64,000 nucleotides of DNA from assembly GCF_000230895.2 (NCBI RefSeq), contig NC_016604.1:1550001-1614000 (forward strand), read 5' to 3'. The notes under the pieces are model-generated. The model did no database searches, had not been told where the DNA came from, and saw nothing but the letters and a program-made list of their open reading frames with translations. The stretch is from Mycolicibacterium rhodesiae NBB3. Its GTDB lineage: Bacteria > Actinomycetota > Actinomycetes > Mycobacteriales > Mycobacteriaceae. The translations under genes and the position numbers were made by a program. This document shows positions 41,306 to 50,892 of the stretch, in pieces (position 1 is the first letter of the stretch; each line of letters opens with the position of its first letter).

Positions 41306-41880
41306 CGGATCGGTTCCAGCCGCGAGATCATCAGCTTGCCGTCGATGTCGGAGACATCGAGTCGCAGCGTCCAGCGCACCGTCTGCGGCTTGTCGCTCCC
41401 CGCGTTCTCGCTTATCGACGTCGCCACGACCATCACGGTGTCGGTGCGGGACGCGAACTCGGAAAGATCGGACGCGCCCGGTGGCGGCGGGCCGCCCTGG
41501 CCCGGCTGCGCGTGGTGGGTGTATTCCACCGCGACCGAGTCGACCTGTCCGGTGGTGCGCGACTGCAGCTTCTGCACCAGTTCGCGGTACGGCTTCACCG
41601 CGGCGTCGAAGTCGGCGTTGAGCTGTCCGACGGTGCCCTCGTGCAGCTGGGCGAGGCTGGTGTCGACGGTGTCTTTGTTCATGTTGATCAGGACGCTGGT
41701 CCAATCGGCGGCAGCCGCCATCGCACGAGTGCGGTAGCGCAGTTCGTCGGTGTCGTCACGATGCTGTGTCCAGATCAGGGCGGCGAGCACGATCGCTGCG
41801 ACTGCGATCACGCCGACTACAGCGGAGGCGACGCCATAGCCACCAATGGCGGGACCGTCGTCTGGCTCGTCGTCGGGCAT
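41302..41880 (-). CDS. Mce-associated-like membrane protein (Rv0199 homolog)
   Basis: 192 aa. An acidic N-terminus (MPDDEPDDGP), one membrane helix (about 15-38), then a VirB8/NTF2-like extracytoplasmic domain with DWTSVLINMNKDTVDTSLAQ and LRLDVSDIDGKLMISRLEPI. Coupled to the Rv0200-like gene by ATGA. Divergent from zmp1 with 40 bp between starts. Length is somewhat below Rv0199 as recalled. Confidence 0.7.
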   Translation of the reverse strand: MPDDEPDDGPAIGGYGVASAVVGVIAVAAIVLAALIWTQHRDDTDELRYRTRAMAAAADWTSVLINMNKDTVDTSLAQLHEGTVGQLNADFDAAVKPYRELVQKLQSRTTGQVDSVAVEYTHHAQPGQGGPPPPGASDLSEFASRTDTVMVVATSISENAGSDKPQTVRWTLRLDVSDIDGKLMISRLEPIR

Positions 41881-41920
41881 GCGCGTGAGGGTACCGGGCG
41901 GGCTCTGGCACCCTGGTGGG

Positions 41921-43912
41921 GTGACTGTAGAAGCGATCAAGTCCGGTATCGACCTGAGCCACGTCGACTCCGGCGCCCGCCCGCAAGATGACCTGTTCGG
42001 CCACGTCAACGGCCGCTGGCTGGCGGAGTACCAGATGCCGGGCGACCGCGCCACCGACGGCGCGTTCCGGATGCTGTACGACCAGGCCGAGGCACACGTC
42101 CGCGACTTGATCACCGACGCCGCGGCCGCCGGCGCGGAGACCGGAACCGACGAGCAACGCATCGGCGATCTGTATGCCAGCTTCATGGACGAGGCGACGG
42201 TGCGCGCCCGTGGCGTGGCGCCGCTGTTGGATGAGCTCGCAACCATCGACACCGCGGCGACCCCCGATGAACTGGCCGCCGCTTTGGGCGCACTGCAGCG
42301 GGCCGGGTCGGGCGGGCTCGTCGGCGTCTACATCGACACCGATTCCAAGGACTCGACCCGCTACCTGCTACACATGAACCAGTCCGGTCTCGGCCTGCCC
42401 GACGAGTCTTACTACCGCGACGAACAGCACGCGGAAATACTGGCCGCCTATCCCGATCACATCGCGAAGATGTTCGGTCTCGTCTACGGCGAAGAGAGCC
42501 AGCCCAACGAATGGCGGGCGGCCGCCGAGCGCGTCGTCGCGCTCGAGACCAAGATTGCATCCGCACATTGGGATGTGGTCAAGCGTCGCGACGCCGACCT
42601 GACCTACAACTTGCGCGCATTCTCCGATATCCCCACCGAGGCACCGGGTTTCGCGTGGACGACCTGGTTGTCAAACCTCGGCGTACCCGCTCAGAAAGCG
42701 ACCGAGGTCGTGATCCGCCAGCCCGACTTCCTGACTGCGGTCGCCGCGCTGTGGGCCGGTGAAGACGTCGAGGATTGGAAGCTCTGGGCACGATGGAAGC
42801 TGATCAATGCGCGGTCGGACGTTCTCACAGACGAGCTGATCGCGGCGAACTTCGACTTCTACGGCCGACTGCTGTCGGGTACCGAGGAGATCCGCGAGCG
42901 CTGGAAGCGGGCTGTGTCCCTGGTCGAGGGCCTGATGGGTGACGCGGTCGGAAAGCTCTATGTCGAAAGGCATTTCCCGCCGCAGGCGAAGGCGCGGATG
43001 GACGAGCTGGTCGCCAACCTGCGCGAGGCCTACCGGGTCAGCATCAACTCGCTGGAGTGGATGACTCCGCAGACGCGCGAGAAGGCGCTTGCCAAGCTCG
43101 ACAAGTTCACGCCCAAGATCGGTTACCCCAACAAGTGGCGCGATTACTCGACACTGGAGATCGCCCGTGACGACCTGTACGGCAATGTGTTACGCGCACA
43201 GGAGCACGAGCACCAGCGTGAGCTGGCCAAGCTCGGCGGTCCGGTCGACCGCGACGAGTGGTTCATGACCCCGCAGACCGTCAACGCGTACTACAACCCC
43301 GGAATGAACGAGATCGTCTTCCCCGCGGCGATTCTGCAGCCCCCGTTCTTTGACGCCGATGCCGACGACGCCGCCAACTATGGCGGGATCGGGGCGGTGA
43401 TCGGGCACGAGATCGGGCACGGGTTCGACGACCAGGGCGCCAAGTACGACGGCGACGGGAACCTGGTGGACTGGTGGACCGACGAGGACCGCGCCGAGTT
43501 CGGTACGCGGACAAAGGCTCTGATCGAGCAGTACGACGAGTACGTGCCACGCGCGCTGAGCAACGGCCATCATGTGAACGGCGCATTCACCGTCGGCGAG
43601 AACATCGGCGATCTGGGTGGTCTATCGATCGCCCTGCTGGCCTACCAGCTATCCCTCGGCGGCGAATCGGCGCCGGTGATCGACGGGCTCACCGGCGAAC
43701 AGCGCGTGTTCTTCGGCTGGGCGCAGGTCTGGCGTACGAAATCGCGTGACGCTGAGGCCATCCGGCGGCTCGCGATCGATCCGCACTCACCGCCGGAGTT
43801 CCGGTGCAACGGCGTCGTCCGCAACCTGGACGCGTTCTACAACGCATTCGACGTCGACGAGTCAGACGCGCTGTACCTCGACCCGCAGCAGCGGGTCCGG
43901 ATCTGGAGCTAG
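41921..43912 (+). CDS. zmp1: zinc metallopeptidase Zmp1 (M13 neprilysin family)
   Basis: 663 aa, the length of Rv0198c. Zinc site VIGHEIGHGFDD near residue 493 (HExxH) and GENIGDLGG near 557 (third ligand and Asp), plus NAYYNPGMNEIVFPAAIL, all as in M13 peptidases. No signal peptide, as in M. tuberculosis Zmp1, which is nevertheless found outside the cell and blocks inflammasome-driven IL-1beta processing. The GTG at 41921 gives the family start. Followed by a hairpin terminator beginning at its stop codon. Confidence 0.95.
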   Translation: MTVEAIKSGIDLSHVDSGARPQDDLFGHVNGRWLAEYQMPGDRATDGAFRMLYDQAEAHVRDLITDAAAAGAETGTDEQRIGDLYASFMDEATVRARGVAPLLDELATIDTAATPDELAAALGALQRAGSGGLVGVYIDTDSKDSTRYLLHMNQSGLGLPDESYYRDEQHAEILAAYPDHIAKMFGLVYGEESQPNEWRAAAERVVALETKIASAHWDVVKRRDADLTYNLRAFSDIPTEAPGFAWTTWLSNLGVPAQKATEVVIRQPDFLTAVAALWAGEDVEDWKLWARWKLINARSDVLTDELIAANFDFYGRLLSGTEEIRERWKRAVSLVEGLMGDAVGKLYVERHFPPQAKARMDELVANLREAYRVSINSLEWMTPQTREKALAKLDKFTPKIGYPNKWRDYSTLEIARDDLYGNVLRAQEHEHQRELAKLGGPVDRDEWFMTPQTVNAYYNPGMNEIVFPAAILQPPFFDADADDAANYGGIGAVIGHEIGHGFDDQGAKYDGDGNLVDWWTDEDRAEFGTRTKALIEQYDEYVPRALSNGHHVNGAFTVGENIGDLGGLSIALLAYQLSLGGESAPVIDGLTGEQRVFFGWAQVWRTKSRDAEAIRRLAIDPHSPPEFRCNGVVRNLDAFYNAFDVDESDALYLDPQQRVRIWS

Positions 43913-43963
43913 TGATTTCGGTGCGCTAACCGTCGCCGAGCGAACGTTGGCGCACCGAATCAC
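43912..43963. terminator. bidirectional hairpin between zmp1 and L,D-transpeptidase
   Basis: GTGATTTCGGTGCGC (43912-43926) pairs with GGCGCACCGAATCAC (43949-43963) with one bulged base; the inner CCGTCGC/GCGAACG parts pair imperfectly. It spans exactly the gap between two convergent stop codons and belongs to the same dispersed family as 13160-13214. Confidence 0.75.
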
Positions 43964-44974
43964 CTAGAACATCTGCCAATCTGATGCGCCGTCGGGCTGG
44001 TTGTACCAGCCCTTCGAGTTCTTGATCACGACCGGATCGCCGCTGCCGAAGTTGTCGTAGAACCATTTCGCGTTGGCAGGGCTGATGTTGATACACCCGT
44101 GGCTGACGTTGCGTACGCCTTGGTCGTCGACCGACCACGGCGCGCTGTGCACGAAGTTGCCGCTGTTGTCGATCCGGACCGCGAGATCCACATCGGTCTT
44201 GTAGCCGTTTGGTGAATTCACGGGCACGCCGTATGTCGACGAGTCCATGACGATGTGGGGGAACTTCTCGAGCACGTAATAGGTGCCGTTGGGGGTGGTA
44301 TGGCCGCCCGCCGACATGCCCATCGACACCGGGATGGTCTTGATCAGCTCGCCGTTGCGCATGACCTCCATCTCGTGCGTCGCATCGTCGATGGTCGCGA
44401 CCAACTGCTCGGGAACGGTGAAACTCGACTTGGTTCCCGCGGCGTCGATGTAGACCTTGGTGCCTGCCGGCCAGAAGTCCTGCGGGCGCCACCGCAACTG
44501 GGTGTCGGACGTCCAGTAGAACCGACCCGGAACGGGCGGCACGGAGGTGATGTGCACGGCGTCCTGGGCCATCTGCTGGTTGGCGATCGGCCGCTGGAAG
44601 TTGATGTAGATCGGCTTGGCGGCACCGACGATCGACCCGTTCGTCGGATTGAACGACGGCGGCAGGAACGGTGGCTCACCGACGAAAGGCGTCGGATTCT
44701 GCCCCGCAGGCGTTCCCGGGGGAACCGCCATCGGCTGTGGCTGCCCGAAGAGCGGCGGCGGCGGCGGCGGCAGCGGCGCACCGAGCGGAGGAGGCCCTGG
44801 CGGCGCGGCCGGGGGCGCAGGCAGCACTGCGGCGGCCGGATCGACCGGCGCGGGCGGTGGCGGTGGCGGAACGCCAGGTTGTCCCAGCGCTGACGGGGTG
44901 CTCAACACCATTCCACCAACGAGCGCAGCCGCCACCACGGCGGTGAGCAGGCGCCTCATCATCGGCTGCCGCAT
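43964..44974 (-). CDS. L,D-transpeptidase (LdtMt4/Rv0192-like)
   Basis: 336 aa. Signal peptide at 7-30, then about 75 residues very rich in proline ([22 protein letters not shown]), an Ig-like domain (about 105-190), and a YkuD catalytic domain with [21 protein letters not shown] and the active site [11 protein letters not shown] (Cys near 305). It makes 3->3 crosslinks between meso-diaminopimelate residues of peptidoglycan in the periplasm. The ATG at 44974 has GGGAGG 6 bp upstream. Position matches Rv0192 near ricR and zmp1. The proline region is cell-wall-spanning in character. Confidence 0.9.
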   Translation of the reverse strand: MRQPMMRRLLTAVVAAALVGGMVLSTPSALGQPGVPPPPPPAPVDPAAAVLPAPPAAPPGPPPLGAPLPPPPPPLFGQPQPMAVPPGTPAGQNPTPFVGEPPFLPPSFNPTNGSIVGAAKPIYINFQRPIANQQMAQDAVHITSVPPVPGRFYWTSDTQLRWRPQDFWPAGTKVYIDAAGTKSSFTVPEQLVATIDDATHEMEVMRNGELIKTIPVSMGMSAGGHTTPNGTYYVLEKFPHIVMDSSTYGVPVNSPNGYKTDVDLAVRIDNSGNFVHSAPWSVDDQGVRNVSHGCINISPANAKWFYDNFGSGDPVVIKNSKGWYNQPDGASDWQMF

Positions 44975-45127
44975 ACATGACCTCCCAGTCGCACAAACTT
45001 CATCCAGTGTGGCACAGCGCTTAGAGCTGATTAAAGCCATCAGGCTTGGCACAAACCCCTGACCACCGCGCCGTAGAGGGCGCTGACCTGCTCTGTTAAT
45101 CGTTCGCGGCGGTCAAACGTTACGCCA

Positions 45128-45427
45128 CTAGGAGCGCACCAATCGGGCGATGGCCGCCGACGCCTCAGCCAGTTTGGCGTCGGCCTCCTCCCCGCCCGCG
45201 GCGACGGCATGGCTGACACAGTGCCCGAGGTGCTCGTCGAGCAGGCCGAGCGCCACGGACTGCAGTGCGCTGTTCACGGCGCTTATCTGGGTGAGCACGT
45301 CGATGCAGTACTTGTCTTCGTCGATCATCTTCGCGATGCCGCGAACCTGGCCTTCGATCCTGCGCAGCCGCTTGGCGTAGTTCTCCTTCTGCGGCGAATA
45401 GCCAGGGGTGGCGTTCTCGTCAGCCAT
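45128..45427 (-). CDS. ricR: copper-sensing repressor RicR (CsoR family)
   Basis: 99 aa all-helical CsoR/FrmR-type repressor. Copper ligands follow the CsoR C-H-C pattern: Cys in KYCIDVL (about residue 41), His and Cys in DEHLGHCVSH (about 66 and 70). RicR (Rv0190) releases its operators when it binds Cu(I). Its ATG lies 8 bp inside the end of the DUF305 lipoprotein gene, so both are made from one message. A palindrome like the RicR box is upstream of that gene, pointing to autoregulation. Confidence 0.9.
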   Translation of the reverse strand: MADENATPGYSPQKENYAKRLRRIEGQVRGIAKMIDEDKYCIDVLTQISAVNSALQSVALGLLDEHLGHCVSHAVAAGGEEADAKLAEASAAIARLVRS

Positions 45428-46046
45428 GGTGGCCGCCCTCCAACATCTGCTTCATCTGATCGATCTCGGCCTGCTGCGCGTCGATCATCCCCTGCGCCAT
45501 GCGCTTGACGTCTTCGTTCTGGCCGTGGGCCACCTCGGCCTTCGCCATCTCGATTGCGCCCTGGTGATGGCTGATCATCGACTGCAGCCACAGGGTGTCG
45601 AACTCGGCGCCGCGCAACGACTGGAGCTTGGTCATCGTGGCCTCGTCGACCATGCCCGCCATCGCGCCGTGCCCACCGTGGCCCTCCTGCTCACCTTGAG
45701 ACGCGTCGTCGTCGGGATTTTCGTCCCACTGCACGAGGAACACCCTCAACGCTTTGATCTCGGGTTCCTGCTCGGCCGAAATCTTGGCGGCCAACGCGAC
45801 GAGTTCGGGGTTGGTGGAGTGGTCGGGCGCCATGGCCGACAGCTCGATCGCCTGCTGGTGGTGCGGGATCATGTTGGTCGCGAACGCGTGATCGTCGGCA
45901 TTGAAGCCGGGGGGTTGCGCCGTGCTGACCGATTCCTCTGTCGGGTGGTCACCGGTGTGCTCCTGCGAGCCAGAACACGAGCTAAGGACGATGGCGGCGA
46001 AGAGGGCGATGGGGACGGCGACGATACGGGTGATGCGTGACGGCAT
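45420..46046 (-). CDS. DUF305 lipoprotein, probable copper binding
   Basis: 208 aa. Signal peptide with lipobox LSSC (Cys near 24). The DUF305 ferritin-like core has two HH motifs, NMIPHHQQAIELS near residue 60 and SMISHHQGAIEMAKAEV near 158, with Met-rich stretches and a His-rich C-terminus (LEGGHHG) and EGHGGHGAMAGM, all suited to metal. Co-transcribed with ricR and preceded by a RicR-type palindrome. I infer a surface copper-binding or copper-resistance protein; the chemistry is not established for the family as far as I know. Confidence 0.85.
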   Translation of the reverse strand: MPSRITRIVAVPIALFAAIVLSSCSGSQEHTGDHPTEESVSTAQPPGFNADDHAFATNMIPHHQQAIELSAMAPDHSTNPELVALAAKISAEQEPEIKALRVFLVQWDENPDDDASQGEQEGHGGHGAMAGMVDEATMTKLQSLRGAEFDTLWLQSMISHHQGAIEMAKAEVAHGQNEDVKRMAQGMIDAQQAEIDQMKQMLEGGHHG

Positions 46047-46062
46047 GAGGCCACCATACCTG

Positions 46063-46079
46063 ATACCCCTCCGGGGTAT
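46063..46079. promoter_or_regulatory. RicR/CsoR-type operator ATACCCC-TCC-GGGGTAT
   Basis: Perfect 7-bp arms, 17 bp before the DUF305 lipoprotein start codon. The sequence TGATACCCCTCCGGGGTATA matches the TACCC...GGGTA pattern of RicR operators as I remember it. It overlaps the likely -10 region of the lipoprotein-ricR promoter and lies between that gene and divergent ilvD. Confidence 0.8.
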
Positions 46080-46112
46080 AAATAACGGTTTGGCCGGGTC
46101 AAACAGCGGGGG

Positions 46113-46118
46113 CATACT
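46113..46118 (+). promoter_or_regulatory. candidate -10 box of ilvD
   Basis: CATACT ends 6 bp before the ATG at 46125. With usual spacing, transcription would begin at that ATG, giving a leaderless mRNA. This agrees with the lack of a ribosome site and is why I prefer this start to the GTG at 46119. Confidence 0.4.
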
Positions 46119-46124
46119 GTGCTG

Positions 46125-47831
46125 ATGCCCTCAGACTCTCAGCCGCCCGACATAAAGCCTCGCAGTCGCGACGTTACCGACGGTCTCGAGAAGACCGCCG
46201 CCCGCGGGATGCTGCGGGCGGTAGGCATGGGCGACGACGACTGGGCCAAGCCGCAGATCGGCGTCGGCTCGTCGTGGAACGAGATCACTCCGTGCAACAT
46301 GTCGCTGCAGCGGCTCGCGCAGTCGGTCAAGGGTGGCGTGCACGCCGCAGGCGGCTACCCGCTGGAATTCGGCACCATCTCGGTGTCCGATGGAATCTCG
46401 ATGGGCCACGAGGGCATGCACTTCTCACTGGTGTCGCGCGAAGTCATCGCCGACAGCGTCGAGACCGTCATGCAGGCCGAGCGCCTGGACGGTTCGGTGC
46501 TGCTCGCCGGCTGCGACAAGTCGATCCCCGGCATGCTCATGGCCGCCGCGCGGCTCAACCTGGCGAGCGTGTTCCTCTACAACGGCTCGATCATGCCGGG
46601 CGTCGCGAAGCTCACCGACGGCAGCGAGAAGGAAGTCACGATCATCGACGCCTTCGAGGCCGTCGGCGCCTGCGCTCGCGGGCTGATGTCACGCGAGGAC
46701 GTCGACATCATCGAGCGTGCGATCTGTCCCGGCGAGGGTGCATGCGGCGGTATGTACACGGCCAACACCATGGCGTCGGCCGCTGAGGCGCTGGGCATGT
46801 CGTTGCCGGGCAGCGCTTCGCCGGTGGCCATCGACTCGCGCCGCGACGAGTACGCACGCCGCTCCGGTGAAGCGGTCGTAGAGATGCTGCGCCGCGGCAT
46901 CACCACCAGCGACATCCTGACGAAAGAGGCGTTCGACAACGCCATCGCCGTCGTGATGGCGTTCGGCGGCTCCACCAACGCCGTGCTGCACCTGCTGGCC
47001 ATCGCGTCGGAAGCCGGCGTCAAGCTGTCGCTGGCGGACTTCACCCGCGTCGGGGAGAGGGTGCCGCATCTCGCCGACGTCAAGCCGTTCGGCCGTCACG
47101 TCATGAAGCATGTCGACGAGATCGGCGGTGTCCCTGTCGTCATGAAGGCGCTGCTGGATGCCGGTCTGCTGCACGGGGATTGCCTCACGGTCACCGGTCA
47201 GACGATGGCCGAGAACCTTGCGCACATCGCGCCGCCCGACCCGGACGGCAAGGTGTTGCGCGCGATGAACAACCCGATCCACCCGACCGGCGGAATCACG
47301 ATCCTGCACGGATCGCTCGCGCCGGAGGGTGCGGTCGTCAAGTCTGCGGGCTTCGACTCCGATGTGTTCGAAGGCACCGCAAGGGTTTTCGAGCGTGAGC
47401 GGGCGGCGCTGGACGCGCTGGAGGACGGGACGATCACCAACGGCGACGTCGTGGTGATTCGCTACGAGGGCCCGAAGGGCGGCCCGGGGATGCGCGAGAT
47501 GCTCGCGATCACCGGAGCCATCAAGGGCGCCGGCCTCGGCAAGGACGTGCTCCTGATGACCGACGGCCGGTTCTCCGGCGGCACCACCGGGTTGTGCGTG
47601 GGACACATCGCGCCCGAGGCGGTCGACGGCGGGCCCATCGCGTTCTTGCGCGACGGCGACCGCATCCGGCTCGATGTCGGGAAGGGCACATTGGACGTCC
47701 TCGTTGATCCCGACGAATTCGACTCGCGCAAAGAGGGTTTCGAGCCCCTGCCGCCTGTCTACAAGACCGGGGTACTGGCCAAGTACACCAAGCTGGTGGG
47801 CTCAGCCGCCGGCGGCGCGGTCTGCAGCTAG
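46125..47831 (+). CDS. ilvD: dihydroxy-acid dehydratase
   Basis: 568 aa (570 from the GTG at 46119). It converts 2,3-dihydroxy-isovalerate and -3-methylvalerate to 2-oxo acids in valine/isoleucine synthesis. Fe-S Cys in ITPCNMS (about 58), [11 protein letters not shown] (about 126) and [13 protein letters not shown] (about 205) are present, as are [19 protein letters not shown] and the C-terminal [11 protein letters not shown]. Divergent from the copper operon, convergent with an SRPBCC gene that overlaps its last 30 bp. Matches Rv0189c. Confidence 0.97.
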   Translation: MPSDSQPPDIKPRSRDVTDGLEKTAARGMLRAVGMGDDDWAKPQIGVGSSWNEITPCNMSLQRLAQSVKGGVHAAGGYPLEFGTISVSDGISMGHEGMHFSLVSREVIADSVETVMQAERLDGSVLLAGCDKSIPGMLMAAARLNLASVFLYNGSIMPGVAKLTDGSEKEVTIIDAFEAVGACARGLMSREDVDIIERAICPGEGACGGMYTANTMASAAEALGMSLPGSASPVAIDSRRDEYARRSGEAVVEMLRRGITTSDILTKEAFDNAIAVVMAFGGSTNAVLHLLAIASEAGVKLSLADFTRVGERVPHLADVKPFGRHVMKHVDEIGGVPVVMKALLDAGLLHGDCLTVTGQTMAENLAHIAPPDPDGKVLRAMNNPIHPTGGITILHGSLAPEGAVVKSAGFDSDVFEGTARVFERERAALDALEDGTITNGDVVVIRYEGPKGGPGMREMLAITGAIKGAGLGKDVLLMTDGRFSGGTTGLCVGHIAPEAVDGGPIAFLRDGDRIRLDVGKGTLDVLVDPDEFDSRKEGFEPLPPVYKTGVLAKYTKLVGSAAGGAVCS

Positions 47832-48188
47832 CGCGGCGATCCGTTGCAGCGCGACAGCGCAGACGGGTAGGTAGGCGGGCGCCCACCACGGCACCGAAAA
47901 CGACACGCGGCTGCCGCCATCCGACGGCCCCACCTCATGGCTGGTCGCACCGATGCCCGCGACCTCCCACGCCCAGCGCTTGTTCTCCTCGAACTCGGTG
48001 ATCGTGAACGGCAGCGCGACACCGAGCGGCGTCCACACCTTGCCGTGCGAGTGCAGCCTCAGCGGACCGCTCTCGGCCAACTCGGCGCGCTGGACCGACG
48101 GCCCCCACTGCGGCCAGGCCTCGAGGTCGACGAGCACGCTCCACACCACCTCCGGCGCAGCGTCGACGAACCGCTCGATCGTGGGCAT
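47802..48188 (-). CDS. SRPBCC family protein
   Basis: 128 aa START/SRPBCC-type ligand-binding fold: [20 protein letters not shown] then [36 protein letters not shown] and [12 protein letters not shown] longer start (MDLALRRR, 48212) is possible; neither has a good ribosome site. Its end overlaps ilvD by 30 bp on the other strand. The ligand is unknown. Confidence 0.75.
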   Translation of the reverse strand: MPTIERFVDAAPEVVWSVLVDLEAWPQWGPSVQRAELAESGPLRLHSHGKVWTPLGVALPFTITEFEENKRWAWEVAGIGATSHEVGPSDGGSRVSFSVPWWAPAYLPVCAVALQRIAALAADRAAGG

Positions 48189-48240
48189 GCGTCGTCGCAG
48201 AGCCAGGTCCATGGTGGGGCTATGCCCCGATGGCCACGCG

Positions 48241-48735
48241 CTAAACCGGGGTCAGGGATATCGGCACCCACTGGGTGCCTGGCCCCTGCCCTGGGCATCC
48301 GGCCCCCTCCATGACGAAGGTCCGCTCTCCGAAGAAGCTGCCGTCGGGCCGTGGAATCAGGTAGTCGGAACGCTGCGACTTCACGGCGCTGTCGGGGTTG
48401 GTGCGCTCGCACAGGTACCAGTACTCTTCGCTGGTTTCCCACCGGTTGTTGGTCCACCTGTACTCGTAGACCAACGGGGCCTTCGGGTTACGCGCCTGAT
48501 CGTCGGCGTTATCCCAGCGCGCGATACAACCGTTCCCGTCGCACCCGGTGGTGAACTGCACAGGAAAGGTCTTGGACTCCATCGGTGTCGGCATACCGTT
48601 GAACGTCTGCCTCGCAAAGTCGACGAACACGTCGTACGACCCGTACAGCGGCGGTGGTTCGGCTCGATCTGCGTGCGCAACCGGCGTCACCACGCCGCAC
48701 GCGGCGAGAACTGCAATGACCAGTGTCTTGTGCAC
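48241..48735 (-). CDS. small secreted mycobacterial protein (paralogue of 6398-6901)
   Basis: 164 aa with signal peptide (residues 3-23, likely cut after AHA). ARQTFNGMPTP, FTTGCDGNGCIARW, YRWTNNRWETSEEYWYLC and the C-terminal EGAGCPGQGPGTQW echo the elements of the secreted protein at 6398, so the two are distant paralogues with four conserved Cys. The GTG at 48735 begins right at the signal peptide. No function recognised. Confidence 0.65.
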   Translation of the reverse strand: MHKTLVIAVLAACGVVTPVAHADRAEPPPLYGSYDVFVDFARQTFNGMPTPMESKTFPVQFTTGCDGNGCIARWDNADDQARNPKAPLVYEYRWTNNRWETSEEYWYLCERTNPDSAVKSQRSDYLIPRPDGSFFGERTFVMEGAGCPGQGPGTQWVPISLTPV

Positions 48736-48759
48736 CGCTTCAGTTAACACGCACCGGCG

Positions 48760-49539
48760 TCAGCCATCGCCGAATTGGGCATACACCGCGGGCAGGAAAC
48801 TCCCGAGGTGGTTCATCTCCTGAGCGCAGTGCACGAGAAGGTCGCGCGGGTCGGGTAGCTGGTTGGCGGCGATCGGTCGAATCACCGCGTCGGCCAACAT
48901 GTTTCCCTTACGCAGGCCGATGTAGGGTCCGCCCATCCAGAACCGCGAACGCATCTCGGCACCGTCGGCGGTGGCGCGGACATGGTGGACGAACCACCCG
49001 ATGTCAACCGGCACCTCCGCGGACCCCAGCCGCGCGCAGACCGCGACATCGCTGCCCAGGCGGCTCTGGTCGAGTCCGATCACCTGTGGTTCGACGAACT
49101 GAATCGCTGCCTTGGCGTACGACGATCCGAGATACTCCTCGATCAACGACGTCCGGCCGACCCAGCTGCCGTCCGGCCCGCCGTCCGCCCATCTCGCCGC
49201 CGCGTGCGCTCGCGGATGCCACAGCTTGTAGCGCGTCGTCTCGCTGCCGTGCCAGCCGAACCACCAATCCCACATGACCGGGGTGACACCGGGCATGGCG
49301 GTGCGCACCGACACCTGGAACCCGCCGCCACGCAGCTGACCGTAGCCGTTCTCGGTCTGCTGGTAGCCGTCGTCGAGAATGCCTCCCGCAGAGTCGAATC
49401 CGAGTAACGTCTGGTCGGCCTGCGGGCCGTGCTCCAACGCGACGACGACGTGACGCGGCAGTTCGGCCATCTCCGGCTTGAAGTACTTGCCCCACGGGGT
49501 GTCGCCGTCGCCGTCGCGGTAGCCGAGGTAAGCGCTCAT
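48760..49539 (-). CDS. DAPG-hydrolase-like (PhlG family) protein
   Basis: 259 aa. The segment MPGVTPVMWDWWFGWHGSE near residue 82, followed by YKLWHPRAHAAARW, is characteristic of the 2,4-diacetylphloroglucinol hydrolase (PhlG) family, which cleaves a C-C bond using Zn. Candidate Zn ligands are the His residues here and HHVRATADGAEMRSRFWMGG near 190. The ATG overlaps the preceding flavin oxidase stop by one base (TGATG), so the two genes are one unit. The pair suggests oxidation then C-C hydrolysis of an aromatic or beta-diketone substrate; the substrate itself is not known. Confidence 0.75.
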   Translation of the reverse strand: MSAYLGYRDGDGDTPWGKYFKPEMAELPRHVVVALEHGPQADQTLLGFDSAGGILDDGYQQTENGYGQLRGGGFQVSVRTAMPGVTPVMWDWWFGWHGSETTRYKLWHPRAHAAARWADGGPDGSWVGRTSLIEEYLGSSYAKAAIQFVEPQVIGLDQSRLGSDVAVCARLGSAEVPVDIGWFVHHVRATADGAEMRSRFWMGGPYIGLRKGNMLADAVIRPIAANQLPDPRDLLVHCAQEMNHLGSFLPAVYAQFGDG

Positions 49540-50876
49540 CAGACCCGTCCCATCCATGGGTAGAAGCGGCCATCGGGATCGTAGGCGGCACGCGCCTTGT
49601 CGAGCCGCGCCATGGCCTCGTCGGTGGCGAACTTGGCCGGCCGCTGACCGAGATTCTCGTCGGCCAACTGGATCCCGGTGGCGAGGTGCGCCATCTCCGC
49701 CATGTTGGCGCGTGGCCAGTCGGCGTACTTCTCGTCGTCGCCCTCGTCCATCCAGCCGCCGTACAACGCAAGGTAGATCTCAGCCTCGACGCTGTACGCC
49801 ATGTCTGCCCGCGCCGGTGACGGTCCCCAGTTCAGCCACAGGAAGTGCGCCGGGTGTGGCGGCAGGGTCTGAAGGATTCGGTGGATGCCGGGCATCAGGT
49901 CCGCCGCCGACGCCGAGGTCCACATGTTGTCCGCGGAGTAGCGATGGTCTTCCAGGTAGTTGCCCATCACGGCGGTGTACCACGTCGGCAGATCCGTTGG
50001 CGCATAGGGAACTTTGGCGAGTGCCTTGTCGATGGCCGGACAGGTGCCCAGCAGTGCCAGCGCCTTCTCGGCCTCCTTCTCGTCGTCGGCGAACACCGGC
50101 GAGGCGAGGACGATCGCGGGACCGTCGATGCCGACGTCGGGCACGCTCCTGGTAGCGACGATCTGCAGTTCCACCCGGCGGTCCACATCAGCACTGATCT
50201 CCCGCGCCCACGTGAAGACCTCGTCGGCGCACTCGAACGGATAGGCGTAAAAGCTCATGCCGCAGATCGCCGGCTTCGCATACAGCTTGAGATGGAAGGC
50301 GGTCACGACCGCGAAGAAGCCGGGGCCTGCGCCGCGCGCGGCGTAGTACAGGTCGGGATGGTTGTCGGCGTCGATGTAGCGCTTCTCGCCGTCGGCGGTG
50401 ATGACGTCGAGCCCGATCACGCTCTCGCAGGCCGGCCCCAACACCCGGCTGTTCCACCCGTAGCCACCCTGGAGCAGGTAGCCGCCGATACAGACGCCCT
50501 TGCAGTGACCGGCCGGGAAGAACAAGCCCTCGGCGTCGAGTTCGGCCGCGAGGATGCTGCCACCCTTGCCGGGGCCCGCGACCGCGACCATCTTGTCCTT
50601 GTCGATCCTCGCCTGATCGAACCCGTGCATGTCGAGCAGCAGTCCCCCGTCCCGCAAGTGGTTGGCGGCCCAGCTGTGCCCGCCCGACCGAATGCCCACC
50701 TGAAGATCGTTGGCCTTGGCGTAGGCGAGCGCGGCCACGATGTCGTCGTCGTCGAGCGCCTGCACGATGACAGCTGGATACCGGTCCGGTACCCGCTGGT
50801 TCCACACCGTCGAACGCCGGGCGTCCTCGTATCCGTCATCACCCCGAACGAAATGTCGCCCCTCCGGAAGCGCCAC
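49539..50876 (-). CDS. berberine-bridge-type FAD-linked oxidase
   Basis: 445 aa. PP-loop SGGHSWAANHL (His near 72) and GHCKGVCIGGYLLQGGYGW (Cys near 130) are the positions that carry bicovalent FAD in BBE-type oxidases; the C-terminal DPDGRFYPWMG is the usual end of the substrate domain. The GTG at 50876 has AGGAGG 6 bp upstream, deciding the start. First gene of a two-gene operon with the DAPG-hydrolase-like protein, divergent from an IclR regulator. It probably oxidises an alcohol or phenolic ring. Confidence 0.88.
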   Translation of the reverse strand: MALPEGRHFVRGDDGYEDARRSTVWNQRVPDRYPAVIVQALDDDDIVAALAYAKANDLQVGIRSGGHSWAANHLRDGGLLLDMHGFDQARIDKDKMVAVAGPGKGGSILAAELDAEGLFFPAGHCKGVCIGGYLLQGGYGWNSRVLGPACESVIGLDVITADGEKRYIDADNHPDLYYAARGAGPGFFAVVTAFHLKLYAKPAICGMSFYAYPFECADEVFTWAREISADVDRRVELQIVATRSVPDVGIDGPAIVLASPVFADDEKEAEKALALLGTCPAIDKALAKVPYAPTDLPTWYTAVMGNYLEDHRYSADNMWTSASAADLMPGIHRILQTLPPHPAHFLWLNWGPSPARADMAYSVEAEIYLALYGGWMDEGDDEKYADWPRANMAEMAHLATGIQLADENLGQRPAKFATDEAMARLDKARAAYDPDGRFYPWMGRV

Positions 50877-50892
50877 GCTGAACCTCCTGCTA

